Positions 24,259 through 34,088 are shown, counted from the first letter of the stretch. The stretch: 64,000 nt of DNA from Terriglobales bacterium (GCA_025936825.1 JAICSO010000012.1:100430-164429); one strand, 5' to 3'. Program-made: numbers and translations. Notes: a model not told the origin generated them from the sequence alone.

Positions 24259-25517
24259 CGCTGACGAAGTCATCGTACGGCGAGTTTAGCCTCGATCTGC
24301 ACCAGCGCGTAGGAGAGAAACGTATCCCGATAGAGGTTTCTCTCGAAGTGACGCGACGCTGCCCGCTCGAGTGCCAGCACTGCTACAACAACCTGCCCAT
24401 GAGTGATCTTGGCGCGCGTAATCGCGAGTTGAGCAAGCAAGAGTATTTCGCATTGCTGGATGAACTCGCGGATATGGGCGTGTTGTGGGTGCTTTTCACG
24501 GGCGGCGAGATCTTCGCACGCAAAGATTTCCTTGAGATATACACCCATGCCAAGAGCAAAGGATTTCTGATTACGCTGTTTACGAACGGCATCCTGATCA
24601 ACGAGAAGATTGCCGATTATCTGCGCGAATACCCGCCGTTTGGAATCGAGATCACCCTCTACGGTCGAACCAAAGAAACCTACGAGACCCTCACCGCCAT
24701 GCCCGGCAGCTACGACCGTTGCATGCGCGGCATACGACTGCTGTTGGATCGTGGGCTGCCGCTGAAACTGAAGACTGTAGGTACGAGCATTAACAAACAC
24801 GAAGTTCGCGAGATGAGAAGATTCGCCGAGGAGGAACTCGGCGTGGAATTCAAGTTTGATGCTCTTCTCAATCCCCGTATTGACTGTTCGCGTGCTCCGC
24901 TGGGTATCAGGCTTTCGCCGGATGAGGTGGTTTCTCTGGATCTGCAGTGGCAGAAACTGGCGGATGCCCACCGACAATCCTTGGATCGAGAATTGGCCTC
25001 TCCCAATTACGGCAGCGATGCCGTTTACGGCTGTGGAGGCGGTATAAAAAGCTTCGCCATCGATCCGTATGGAATGATGAGTATCTGCGTACTCTCTCAT
25101 CGTGACACCTATGACATTCGCCAGGGCAGTGTTCGCGCCGGGTGGGAGAAATTCTTATTCGAGGTGCGTGAGAAGAAGCGTACTCGACCTTCGAAATGCA
25201 TAACCTGTCGGCTTCATTCGGTCTGCAGTATGTGCCCGGCGAACGGTGAACTCGAAAACGGCGATCCGGAGTCCCCGGTGGAATTCCTATGCGAAGTAGC
25301 GCATTTGCGGGCGGCGGCTTTGGGATTCACCGTGCCCGAACACGGGGAGTGTGAATTGTGTAGCGCTGCCGGGCGTGTCCTTCTGCGGGAGCGTGCCGAT
25401 CGAGTTTTGGCCGGCAGCGATCTTCCCGCCTGGAATCGGAATTCGACCTTGCTGCCAATATTGAGTAATTCGGCGGGCATTTCCGCGGGCTGTGGGGGAT
25501 GCGCGGCGAGTGCGTAG
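24255..25517 (+). CDS. Radical SAM/SPASM peptide-modifying enzyme
   Basis: A 420-residue cytoplasmic radical SAM protein. The [4Fe-4S]-SAM motif CxxxCxxC is Cys36-Cys40-Cys43 (TRRCPLECQHCYNN), followed by the GGE SAM-binding motif FTGGEIFARKDF. The C-terminal SPASM domain shows YGCGGGIKSFAIDPYGMMSIC and CITCRLHSVCSMCPANGELE, with enough Cys for auxiliary clusters. Relatives cross-link Cys, Lys or aromatic residues in precursor peptides. It overlaps the PqqD gene and is followed 17 bp later by the candidate precursor. Odd: after the SPASM region the protein carries ~45 extra residues ending SAGCGGCAASA, a possible extra metal-binding tail. Confidence 0.93.
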   Translation: MTLTKSSYGEFSLDLHQRVGEKRIPIEVSLEVTRRCPLECQHCYNNLPMSDLGARNRELSKQEYFALLDELADMGVLWVLFTGGEIFARKDFLEIYTHAKSKGFLITLFTNGILINEKIADYLREYPPFGIEITLYGRTKETYETLTAMPGSYDRCMRGIRLLLDRGLPLKLKTVGTSINKHEVREMRRFAEEELGVEFKFDALLNPRIDCSRAPLGIRLSPDEVVSLDLQWQKLADAHRQSLDRELASPNYGSDAVYGCGGGIKSFAIDPYGMMSICVLSHRDTYDIRQGSVRAGWEKFLFEVREKKRTRPSKCITCRLHSVCSMCPANGELENGDPESPVEFLCEVAHLRAAALGFTVPEHGECELCSAAGRVLLRERADRVLAGSDLPAWNRNSTLLPILSNSAGISAGCGGCAASA

Positions 25518-25534
25518 ATGTCGAGGGGGCAATC

Positions 25535-25708
25535 ATGAGTGACAACTCGGAGCAGCGGCTCAAGAAAAAGTACGAGCAGCCGAAGATAACGGTGATCAGT
25601 CTGCGGCCGGAGGAAGCCGTGCTGGGGCACTGCAAAAATTCGGGGATGGCTGGACCTGTGGGGACGAACTGTACTGCCGTGGGTTCATGTAGAACACCGG
25701 GCTCCTAG
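25535..25708 (+). CDS. Candidate RiPP precursor peptide
   Basis: A 57-residue peptide from ATG 25535, with GAGGGGGC 6-12 nt upstream. The charged N-terminal half (MSDNSEQRLKKKYEQPKITV) looks like a leader. It is followed by a hydrophobic-acidic ISLRPEEAVLGHCK hinge and a Gly/Ala/Thr/Ser-rich C-terminal half with Cys33, Cys46 and Cys52, ending in PGS. There is no signal peptide. Its place between the radical SAM enzyme and the kinase is the usual one for a precursor. The core boundary is a guess: LG just before His32-Cys33 is a plausible processing region. An upstream in-frame GTG/ATG (25499) would overlap the enzyme gene and is rejected. Confidence 0.8.
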   Translation: MSDNSEQRLKKKYEQPKITVISLRPEEAVLGHCKNSGMAGPVGTNCTAVGSCRTPGS

Positions 25709-25728
25709 ATCTATTTGGCGGTTCCTTC

Positions 25729-26649
25729 ATGCTTGTGGAAGTCACGTCGAATGCAGCAGTCCTGCCTCCGCAAACTTTGCATAACTCTCTTCACATCGGT
25801 GGCGTCAACTTGGCGCTGTGTGGTCAGTCGGCAGAGGAGATAAGAGTCAATGAGGAGTTGCGTCCTTTTTTGGGCGACAGCAGTTCTGCAGACATTCACG
25901 TGTCTGCGGAGTTTGTCGACGAATTAAAGACTTTTCCAGGAAATCCACAGTTTGATTCAGGCGCACTATGGCGCGTGTTCTCGGAGAAAAATAGTTTCAC
26001 ATTTGATTTTGTAAGTGACCTACTGGGGAGCCATCCTTATAAGCGCCTGGTTGTGGACCGTGCTTTTTCTTCGGCACAGCTATCCCTGAGCAACACACTG
26101 CTTGCGCCCTACGCTCCGATTTTTCCTTTGGAATATCCCACGGACGAATTGCTGATCACTAACTATCTGGCAAGCCGCAGAATTGGAGTTGAGGTGCACG
26201 GGTGCGGCTTGATCGATTCCATGGCAGGCGGACAGTTATTTCTTGGGCATTCCGGTGCGGGAAAAAGCACGACGACGCGCATTTGGCAATTGCCCAGGAA
26301 TCCTTTCATCCTGAGCGATGACAGAATTATTCTCCGCCTGGATGGCCAGCAATTGCGCATGTACGGGACGCCATGGCACGGCGAGGCTGCATTCGCGGAG
26401 CAGGGAAATGCGCCGCTGAAACGAATTTTTATATTGCAACATGGCACGCACAACCGCATCCGCTTGTTACCCAAGGCGCAGGGGGTGGGTGAGGTGTTCG
26501 CACGAAGCTTTCCTCCGTTCCATAGCGCAGAAGGCCTGGAAGGCGCGCTCGAGTTCATCAATCGAGCCTTGGATGCAGTGCCATGCTACGAATTCCAGTT
26601 TGTTCCGGATGAGACCGCAATTCAAACCGTCCTCGAATTTCATGATTGA
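25729..26649 (+). CDS. HPr kinase-like protein of the peptide-modification operon
   Basis: A 306-residue protein with a C-terminal HprK-type kinase fold. The P-loop is GHSGAGKST at 173-181, followed by FILSDDRIIL (metal-binding DD, ~198-199) and a PWHGE segment like the HprK substrate loop. The N-terminal ~150 residues are not HprK's usual receiver-like domain. Canonical HprK acts on Ser46 of HPr in carbon control, but HprK-like kinases in lasso-peptide clusters (PadeK/ThcoK) phosphorylate the peptide's C-terminal Ser. The precursor here ends in Ser57. The ATG is 21 bp after the precursor stop, and the gene overlaps the next by 8 bp. The target is inferred. Confidence 0.88.
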   Translation: MLVEVTSNAAVLPPQTLHNSLHIGGVNLALCGQSAEEIRVNEELRPFLGDSSSADIHVSAEFVDELKTFPGNPQFDSGALWRVFSEKNSFTFDFVSDLLGSHPYKRLVVDRAFSSAQLSLSNTLLAPYAPIFPLEYPTDELLITNYLASRRIGVEVHGCGLIDSMAGGQLFLGHSGAGKSTTTRIWQLPRNPFILSDDRIILRLDGQQLRMYGTPWHGEAAFAEQGNAPLKRIFILQHGTHNRIRLLPKAQGVGEVFARSFPPFHSAEGLEGALEFINRALDAVPCYEFQFVPDETAIQTVLEFHD

Positions 26650-29600
26650 ACCGCGGCAACAGAGCGCAGTATTTGGGACTCTCGCGCGCGAGTTGATCGC
26701 GCACGGGAAGGGGTTCCGGTTTTGTGCGCGCGGCCGAAGCATGTGGCCAACGATCCAGGATGGAGACATTCTGCATGTAGAACCATTCACGAAATCGCCT
26801 AAAAGGGGCGATATCGTGTTGTTCTTTCGAGAAGGCAAGTTTGCGGCGCACAGGATTATCGGGGGGGCCGATAACAACTATGTAACGCGCGGAGATGCAG
26901 GTATGGAAATTGATGGCGTCGTGCGAAGAGAAGAAATGATTGGCAAGGTTGTGGCCAAGGAGTGCCCCCCCACCGGGCAGTTGACAAATCTCAACACCGG
27001 AGGAGAACGAGCAAGCTTTTTGGGTAGAAGATTGCGCGGGTACGCTGTGCAAGTTCTGCGGCGTTGGCAGCTACTTGCCTGCCAATTCGCATTGCTTGCC
27101 GCGCTTGTCACTCAAGTTCAATTATCGGCGACACAGGCGGGCGTCGCGGTAGATCAATCTGCCCATGAGCAATCGAATCTGAGTTGCGCCGGTTCTTGCT
27201 CAGCGAACTTCACCGCGCCTAGCATTGCCGTGACCAGTGGCCTGTCTGGACCAATTCTGCTCGTCGGGTTCAGTATGCAACTTAATGGAAACTCGGGTAG
27301 CGCCGAATCCAGTGTCACCTATAACGGTTGCGCACTAACGCATGATGTTTCGGGGGTGAACGGCGACGACTATGTGGCGATCTGGCATCTCGTACCGACT
27401 GGGACTTGTCCGTCTCCCTTCGATGGAACTGCCCATACTGTCAACTTTACCGTCAGCAAGCAGAATAACAGCAGCATTGGCATCGTCGTGGGTGCAGTGT
27501 CTTTATTCAATACCAGTCAAACCATCCCCCATACGGCTATTAATTGCAACGGTGGCCCGCCCACTTGCACGGGCGGTGCAAATACCACGCCGAGCATTAC
27601 GATTCCCAGTGCATCTTGTGACGGTGTGCTTGCCGTACTTGCCAATAAGGGAAGCATAGCGGTGACGGCCGGAGTCAACCAGAATGTAGTTTGGAACAAT
27701 GCATCTGGCACCGGAGGCGGCGCTTCCGGCAGTGGGTCGTCGAACGACTCCAACGGATTCGGTGCCCTTAAGGGCGGAGATGCCAGCATAACAATGACCG
27801 AAACTCTAAACTCCAATGCTGCCTGGGAGTTCGGCGCAGTCGACGTGGGGGTATCGGCAACTGCCTGTACGACGGCTGCTACGACCAACTCTTTTTCTGC
27901 GGCTCGCAGTGGAAGCGGGGTCATCGCTTCGTGGCGAAGCAGTGCGGAAGTGAACAACCTTGGTTACAACGTGTACCGCGATGTGGCTGGGGTTAAGACA
28001 AAGGTAAACGCATCCCTCATCTCTGGTTCTGCTCTGCTGATACGCGATGCCCTTCCGCAGCACGGAGCTAAATCTTATGGCTGGATTGACGCCGCCCCGG
28101 TTCCAGGCGCGGTCTACTGGTTGGAAGACGTCGATTTGAATGGAACCAGGACCATGCACGGCCCGGTTTCAGTCGAGTCGGCTGCAGTGGCTACCCAGCC
28201 GGTTGTCTCGCCGGCCATTAGTTCTTTCACTCGCATGCGGTCACAGAGCATCGGCAACATCGTTTTGCAGCCGAATGCCGGATCGCATGTTCTCGAACGC
28301 ACTGCGGGGGCCAAGGACATGTCATCTTCCTCGCAGAAAATTGGTTTCCAACTCGCAGCGAAATCCGGGATCAAGATTCTTGTCGACCACGAAGGCTGGT
28401 ATCGCGTCACGCAGCCACAACTGCTTGCTGCGGGATTACGACCGAATGCCAACAGCAATTCGCTGCATCTTTATGCCGAAGGTGTCGAGCAACCGATTCG
28501 AATTACTGGCGGCGGCGCATTCGGGCCACAGTCGGCCATCGAGTTCTACGGAACCGCGATAGATACGCCATATTCCGGGCAGAGGGTCTACTGGCTTGCC
28601 GAGCAGGGTGGCATTGGACTGCGCATACCTGAGATCTCGGGGCGCGGCACGGCGGTTCCGCAATCGCCCTCGTTCACGCAGACGCTCGAACTAAAACCCA
28701 AAACCACTTACTTTGCGGCCCTGCTTCGCGACAACACGGACAACTTCTTTGGTCCGCTGGTGTCGCCCACTCCAGATGTGGAAACAATGAACGTAGCCGA
28801 CCTTGCTGCCGGCGAAGCCCAAGTGACGGTTTCACTGCAGGGAGTGACGACCGGGCAGCAGCACGACGTCACAGTGATGTTGAATGGATCGACGTTAGGC
28901 GATGTGACCTTTAGCGATCAGCAGGAGGGCAGCGCCGAATTCGCGGTGCGTGCCGGCATTCTGCTCAATGGTGCGAATTCGATAACGTTGACGGCGCAAC
29001 AGGGATCGAATGATCTCAGCCTGGTGGATACGATCACGCTGAGCTTTGCTCACGCCTACACGGCAGAATCCGATCTGCTGAAGTTTACTGCGGGTGCGGG
29101 CCAGAGCATCGCGATTTCGGGCTTCAGTCGGCCTCCGAGTCGGCTGGTTGACATCACGAATCCGCTGCGGCCGGTGCGGCTGCAGTTCTCTTCAACCGCG
29201 CAGAACGGAACCTACACTTTGCGATCGGCGGTCCCGTGGACTACAGCGGGAGAGCACACGCTGCTCGCGTTGTCTGATCTGCAACTGGGCAGCCCGGTAA
29301 ACATCGTGCCTCACGCGCCTACCCGCCTGCATGCGCCTCAGCGGGGGGCGGAGTTCGTGGTGATCACTGCTCCGCAATTCAATGCGCAATTTCAGCCGTT
29401 GGCCGCGCTGCACGAGGCGGACGGCGGTTCAGCCGCCGTGATCAACGTCAGCGACATTTATGACGAGTTCAATTTTGGCGAGCCGAGTCCATTTGCGGTA
29501 AAGGCGTTTCTGAAAAACGCGACGACCGCGTGGACGGCGAAGCCACATTATCTTGTGCTCGGCGGTGATGCGTCGGTTGATCCTCGCAATTATCTAGGAT

Positions 29601-30454
29601 TCGGTTTCTTCGATTTCGTACCGACCAGAATCGTATCTACCTCGGAGTTGAAGACGGCGTCGGACGATTGGTTCTCCGATTTCAACAACACAGGGGTTGC
29701 GACGATCGCGACCGGCAGAATGGCGGCTCGCACCGCATCCGATGCGCAACTGATGGTCTCGAAGACGGTTGCGTATTCTACCGGGGCTGCTGGAAGTTGG
29801 AACGGCCAGGCGCTGCTTGTGGCGGATACTGACGATCCCGACATCAGCTTTACGCAAGCGGCGCAATCGGTGCAGGGGCTGTTGCCATCAACTTTGAATG
29901 CGACCGACGTGTTCGCCGGAACCCTGGGAACTTCGACAGCGAATCAGAATATTCTCAGTGGAATCAACAGCGGGCAATTGCTGGTGAATTACAACGGGCA
30001 CGGTTCAGTGCAGGTGTGGGGTGCTGGCGGCTTGTTCGACGACACAATGGCAGCCTCGCTGACCAATGGCAACAAACTCCCGTTCTTCGTGATCATGAAT
30101 TGCCTCAACGGCTTTTTCCAAGACGTGTACACGCAGAGCCTCGCGGAATCACTCATGCTGGCCCCCAATGGCGGCGCGGTTGCGGTGTGGGCGTCTTCAG
30201 GGCTCACTAATGCGGAGCCGCAGTTCCAGATGAATAACCAGTTGATGCAGGCGTTGTTCTCGCAACCTTCGCCTGCTTTGGGAGATGCAGTACTCACTGC
30301 GAAGTCGGGGATTGCAGATATCGACGTTCGCAGGACCTTCATCTTCTTCGGCGACCCTGCAATGCGGCTGCGGATGCCCGGAAGTACTGGGGAAACGCTC
30401 GGGAGTTCTCACCTGCGCACAGCGATTTCGGCTGGCGAAAAATCTGAGCGCTAG
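26642..30454 (+). CDS. S24/S26 signal-peptidase-like domain fused to a C25 (gingipain-like) protease
   Basis: A 1270-residue protein in three parts. Residues ~25-110 are a signal-peptidase-like domain: Ser33 in GRSMWPTIQDGD, His70 in KFAAHRIIG (the Ser-His, SipW/SEC11 style) and YVTRGDA. One hydrophobic helix (~142-160) follows a basic GRRLRGYAVQVLRRW stretch, then a long Ser/Thr/Gly-rich beta region. The C-terminal C25 domain has His1120 (NYNGHGS) and Cys1154 (IMNCLNG) as catalytic dyad. ATG 26642 overlaps the kinase stop by 8 bp; the in-frame extension back to 26441 lies inside the kinase gene and is rejected. Positive-inside charge suggests the S26-like part is cytosolic and the C25 part external. 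The fusion is continuous, with no frameshift evident. Confidence 0.9.
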   Translation: MIEPRQQSAVFGTLARELIAHGKGFRFCARGRSMWPTIQDGDILHVEPFTKSPKRGDIVLFFREGKFAAHRIIGGADNNYVTRGDAGMEIDGVVRREEMIGKVVAKECPPTGQLTNLNTGGERASFLGRRLRGYAVQVLRRWQLLACQFALLAALVTQVQLSATQAGVAVDQSAHEQSNLSCAGSCSANFTAPSIAVTSGLSGPILLVGFSMQLNGNSGSAESSVTYNGCALTHDVSGVNGDDYVAIWHLVPTGTCPSPFDGTAHTVNFTVSKQNNSSIGIVVGAVSLFNTSQTIPHTAINCNGGPPTCTGGANTTPSITIPSASCDGVLAVLANKGSIAVTAGVNQNVVWNNASGTGGGASGSGSSNDSNGFGALKGGDASITMTETLNSNAAWEFGAVDVGVSATACTTAATTNSFSAARSGSGVIASWRSSAEVNNLGYNVYRDVAGVKTKVNASLISGSALLIRDALPQHGAKSYGWIDAAPVPGAVYWLEDVDLNGTRTMHGPVSVESAAVATQPVVSPAISSFTRMRSQSIGNIVLQPNAGSHVLERTAGAKDMSSSSQKIGFQLAAKSGIKILVDHEGWYRVTQPQLLAAGLRPNANSNSLHLYAEGVEQPIRITGGGAFGPQSAIEFYGTAIDTPYSGQRVYWLAEQGGIGLRIPEISGRGTAVPQSPSFTQTLELKPKTTYFAALLRDNTDNFFGPLVSPTPDVETMNVADLAAGEAQVTVSLQGVTTGQQHDVTVMLNGSTLGDVTFSDQQEGSAEFAVRAGILLNGANSITLTAQQGSNDLSLVDTITLSFAHAYTAESDLLKFTAGAGQSIAISGFSRPPSRLVDITNPLRPVRLQFSSTAQNGTYTLRSAVPWTTAGEHTLLALSDLQLGSPVNIVPHAPTRLHAPQRGAEFVVITAPQFNAQFQPLAALHEADGGSAAVINVSDIYDEFNFGEPSPFAVKAFLKNATTAWTAKPHYLVLGGDASVDPRNYLGFGFFDFVPTRIVSTSELKTASDDWFSDFNNTGVATIATGRMAARTASDAQLMVSKTVAYSTGAAGSWNGQALLVADTDDPDISFTQAAQSVQGLLPSTLNATDVFAGTLGTSTANQNILSGINSGQLLVNYNGHGSVQVWGAGGLFDDTMAASLTNGNKLPFFVIMNCLNGFFQDVYTQSLAESLMLAPNGGAVAVWASSGLTNAEPQFQMNNQLMQALFSQPSPALGDAVLTAKSGIADIDVRRTFIFFGDPAMRLRMPGSTGETLGSSHLRTAISAGEKSER

Positions 30455-30507
30455 CTCAAGTTAATAGACAGCGCGCGGTTTGCAGTGGTCTAAGATGTAC
30501 AACGCTT

Positions 30508-32883
30508 ATGCGAACCCGACCGGCCTCGTGCCTCGCATTTCTCATTGCGCTGTTTCTCTTCGGAGTGGCGCAGCTCTCTTCCCAATCAAACCGTTGGGCG
30601 GCACAGTGGATCACCGCGCCGGATGTGCCCCAGCGCGACCAAGCGGTTCTGCACTTTCGAAAAGTCATACAACTCATCGCGAAGCCACAGCACTTCTTAG
30701 TAGACGTCAGCGCCGATAACCAGTTCATCTTGTATGTGAACCAGCAGCGCGTCGGCAGCGGGCCCAGCCGCAGCGATCTTCACCACTGGCGTTACGAGAC
30801 ATACGATATCGCGCCGATGCTGCAAGCGGGCGACAACGTGTTGGCTGCGACTGTCTGGAATTTCGGGACGAATGCGGCAATTGCGCAGTTCAGCGACCGC
30901 ATCGGGTTTCTGGTTCACGGCCATGGCGGTGCGGAGCGAACAGCTGACACTAACCCAACGTGGGAAGTCGAGCAGGAGAAGGGAATCGAGCCATTCAAGG
31001 AAAAGGTTCCCGGCTACTATGCCGCTGAACCTGGGGAGCGATTGGATGGTGCCGTATTCGATTGGGATTGGCAGGATCCGGCGAAGTCGAAAGGTAAGTG
31101 GGTCTCGCCAGTCTCGTTAGGGCGCGGTGCGCTACGGGAAGAGACAGACGCGCCCAACAATTGGCAACTCGAGGCTGATCCTTTGCCCCCCATGGAATAC
31201 CTGGAAACTAATGAACTGCGAATAGTGCGTTCGAACGGAACTCAGCGGCTTACTGGATTTGCGCCAAACCAATTCATGGTTCCTGCCCACACTAAAGCCA
31301 GCATTCTGTTCGACGCCGGGCATCTGACGACGGCCTATCCATTGCTAACTGCTGAAGGACAGGGCGCGAAAGTGCAGTTCACGTACGCCGAGGCTCTTGT
31401 GGACGGCAAGGGCCAGAAGGGAAACCGGAACGAAACCGAGGGGAAGCACATTGTGGGAGTGACGGACGAAGTCATCCTAGGCGACCTTGACCCTTCTGCG
31501 TTCATGCCATTGGCTTGGCGGACGTGGCGGTATCTGCAGCTTGATATCGAGACAGCCGATCACCCGATGATGTCACCACTCTTGACCGCGTACTTTACAG
31601 CCTTCCCTTTTGTTGAAAAAGCGAAGTTTGAGTCCGATGATCCAACACTCGATCAAATTTGGGATGTGGGTTGGCGCACGGCGCGGCTCGATGCGCACGA
31701 TACCTATATGGACACGCCCTACTGGGAGCGTCTGCAGTATGTCGGTGACACGCGCATTCAGGCACTGATCTCGTACACGGTGGCAGGAGACGACCGGCTC
31801 GCACGCCAGGCGATCAATGCGTACAACTACTCGCGAATTGCAGAAGGCATCACGCAGAGCCGGTATCCTTCGTCGCTGACCCAGATCATCCCGACATTTT
31901 CATTGCTGTGGATCAGCATGGTGCACGATTTCTGGATGTATCGCGGTGATCCTGAGTTCGTGCGGGAGCAACTCCAGGGCACGCGTTCCGTGCTGGATTG
32001 GTATTTGAAGAAGCAGCGCGCGGATGGATTGCTGGGCCGAATTCCGTGGTGGCCTTTCGTCGATTGGGGCAAGGATTTTGGTTTTGGCGAGCCGCCGCAG
32101 GAACCGGATGGAGAATCGTCGGTCATCACGCTGCAATTCATCGAGGCGCTTCGCTATGCGGCGGAAATGGAAGCGGCTGTCGGCGATTCGCATCACGCTG
32201 CCATGTATCGGGCTGCTGCTGACCGCGCGGCTAAAGGGGTGTATGCGCGCTGCTGGAATGCGCAGTACGGTTTGCTCGCGGATACTCCGACGCAGAAGCA
32301 CTTCAGCCAGCACGCAAACATTCTCGGCATCTGGCTGGATGTAATTCCTATGGCAGAGCAGCGCAAGGTGCTCACGAAGGTCCTTGCCGCGAGCGGCGAC
32401 GCCGGTACGTCGGGAGTTGGCGAGCTTCCCCCCATGACTGCTGCCACCTACTACTTCCGCTTTTATCTTGCGCGTGCTTTGGAGCATGCCGGGATGGGAG
32501 ATCAATATCTCAACCTGCTCGGCCCATGGAAGACGATGCTGAGTCTGGGACTGACGACCTGGGCAGAGCAGCCGGAGCCTACGCGCTCGGACTCGCACGC
32601 CTGGAGCGCGCATCCGAACTACGATTTCTTGACGATCGTTGCGGGGATCCGGCCAGCAGCGCCCGGGTTTAAGTCAGTGACGATCGAGCCGCACCTGGGC
32701 GACCTAAAGCATGTGAACGCAGCTATGCCGGTGCCACAAGGCGAGATTGATGTGGAGTACACGCGCACGGAAAAAGGAACCCAAGCGAACGTTTTGCTGC
32801 CGGCGGGTGTTTCGGGAAAGCTCATCTGGAAAGGGAAGGCGATTCCCATCAGCGAGCACACGCATTCTTTGACGCTGCCGTAG
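30508..32883 (+). CDS. Glycoside hydrolase family 78-like alpha-L-rhamnosidase
   Basis: A 791-residue exported enzyme predicted to release terminal L-rhamnose from glycans. The signal peptide (LAFLIALFLFGVAQLSSQ) is followed by an N-terminal beta-sandwich (WAAQWITAPDVPQRDQAVLHFRK, typical of GH78). The (alpha/alpha)6 barrel lies at ~380-700, with DDPTLDQIWDVGWRTARLDAHDTYMDTPYWERLQYVGDTRIQA and SRYPSSLTQIIPTFSLLW, both diagnostic. The C-terminal sandwich contains IRPAAPGFKSVTIEPHLG. It starts 53 bp after the protease gene, so readthrough from the RiPP operon is possible, but the function is unrelated. Confidence 0.92.
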   Translation: MRTRPASCLAFLIALFLFGVAQLSSQSNRWAAQWITAPDVPQRDQAVLHFRKVIQLIAKPQHFLVDVSADNQFILYVNQQRVGSGPSRSDLHHWRYETYDIAPMLQAGDNVLAATVWNFGTNAAIAQFSDRIGFLVHGHGGAERTADTNPTWEVEQEKGIEPFKEKVPGYYAAEPGERLDGAVFDWDWQDPAKSKGKWVSPVSLGRGALREETDAPNNWQLEADPLPPMEYLETNELRIVRSNGTQRLTGFAPNQFMVPAHTKASILFDAGHLTTAYPLLTAEGQGAKVQFTYAEALVDGKGQKGNRNETEGKHIVGVTDEVILGDLDPSAFMPLAWRTWRYLQLDIETADHPMMSPLLTAYFTAFPFVEKAKFESDDPTLDQIWDVGWRTARLDAHDTYMDTPYWERLQYVGDTRIQALISYTVAGDDRLARQAINAYNYSRIAEGITQSRYPSSLTQIIPTFSLLWISMVHDFWMYRGDPEFVREQLQGTRSVLDWYLKKQRADGLLGRIPWWPFVDWGKDFGFGEPPQEPDGESSVITLQFIEALRYAAEMEAAVGDSHHAAMYRAAADRAAKGVYARCWNAQYGLLADTPTQKHFSQHANILGIWLDVIPMAEQRKVLTKVLAASGDAGTSGVGELPPMTAATYYFRFYLARALEHAGMGDQYLNLLGPWKTMLSLGLTTWAEQPEPTRSDSHAWSAHPNYDFLTIVAGIRPAAPGFKSVTIEPHLGDLKHVNAAMPVPQGEIDVEYTRTEKGTQANVLLPAGVSGKLIWKGKAIPISEHTHSLTLP

Positions 32884-32903
32884 CTTGCGAGCGATGACAT
32901 GTG

Positions 32904-32989
32904 CCGTCCCTTGCGGGACTCGCGTGTTTGCTTTCCCTCACCCAGCGCTTACGCGCTGGGCTATTTAAATGCCGCCCGCGTTGCGGGCT
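32904..32989. repeat. GCGTAAGC-core palindromic repeat, inverted copy
   Basis: CCGTCCC-TTGC-GGGAC (32904-32919), CCCAGCGC-TTAC-GCGCTGGG (32941-32960) and a CCCGC-GTT-GCGGG hairpin (32975-32987). Order and orientation mirror 838-930, with changed but self-complementary arms. The rest of 32884-33129 shows no gene. Confidence 0.7.
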
Positions 32990-33129
32990 GAATCTCCGCA
33001 CTCGGAGAGTTTTTTCAGTGCTCTGAGTGCCGTGGTCTAAGAAAGATTTGTTATCTCAGGCGTGGTCGCCGCACGAAGAAATCCTAGCGTCGGTTTTGGT
33101 GCCAACCTAGGCCAATATCGACGCAACTC

Positions 33130-33918
<789 letters not shown>

Positions 33919-33935
33919 AAATTGAGCCTTCCTCA

Positions 33936-33991
33936 GGGGCTAAAGCCCCGGTCCATCTTTGTGGCCCCGGCGGCACGGCTGAAGCCGTGCC
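33936..33991. repeat. GGGGCTAAAGCCCC / GCACGGCTGAAGCCGTGC hairpin module
   Basis: Two hairpins at 33936-33949 and 33972-33991 repeat the module at 17944-17997 almost base for base, with similar spacing. They sit just upstream of the deiodinase-like gene. Confidence 0.75.
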
Positions 33992-34088
33992 CTTCCCGGA
34001 ATTCTTAATCTAATCACTTCTTTTTATTCTCTTGCCGATCACAATCGCTTTTGAGCCGCCGCGATCGTGGTGCTTTCCCACAACTCAA

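Noticed and set aside
26441..26641. Upstream extension of the protease frame by 67 residues
   Set aside because: It lies wholly inside the HprK-like kinase gene in another frame. The extension is unlike any domain, and the ATG at 26642 gives the usual overlap with the kinase stop.
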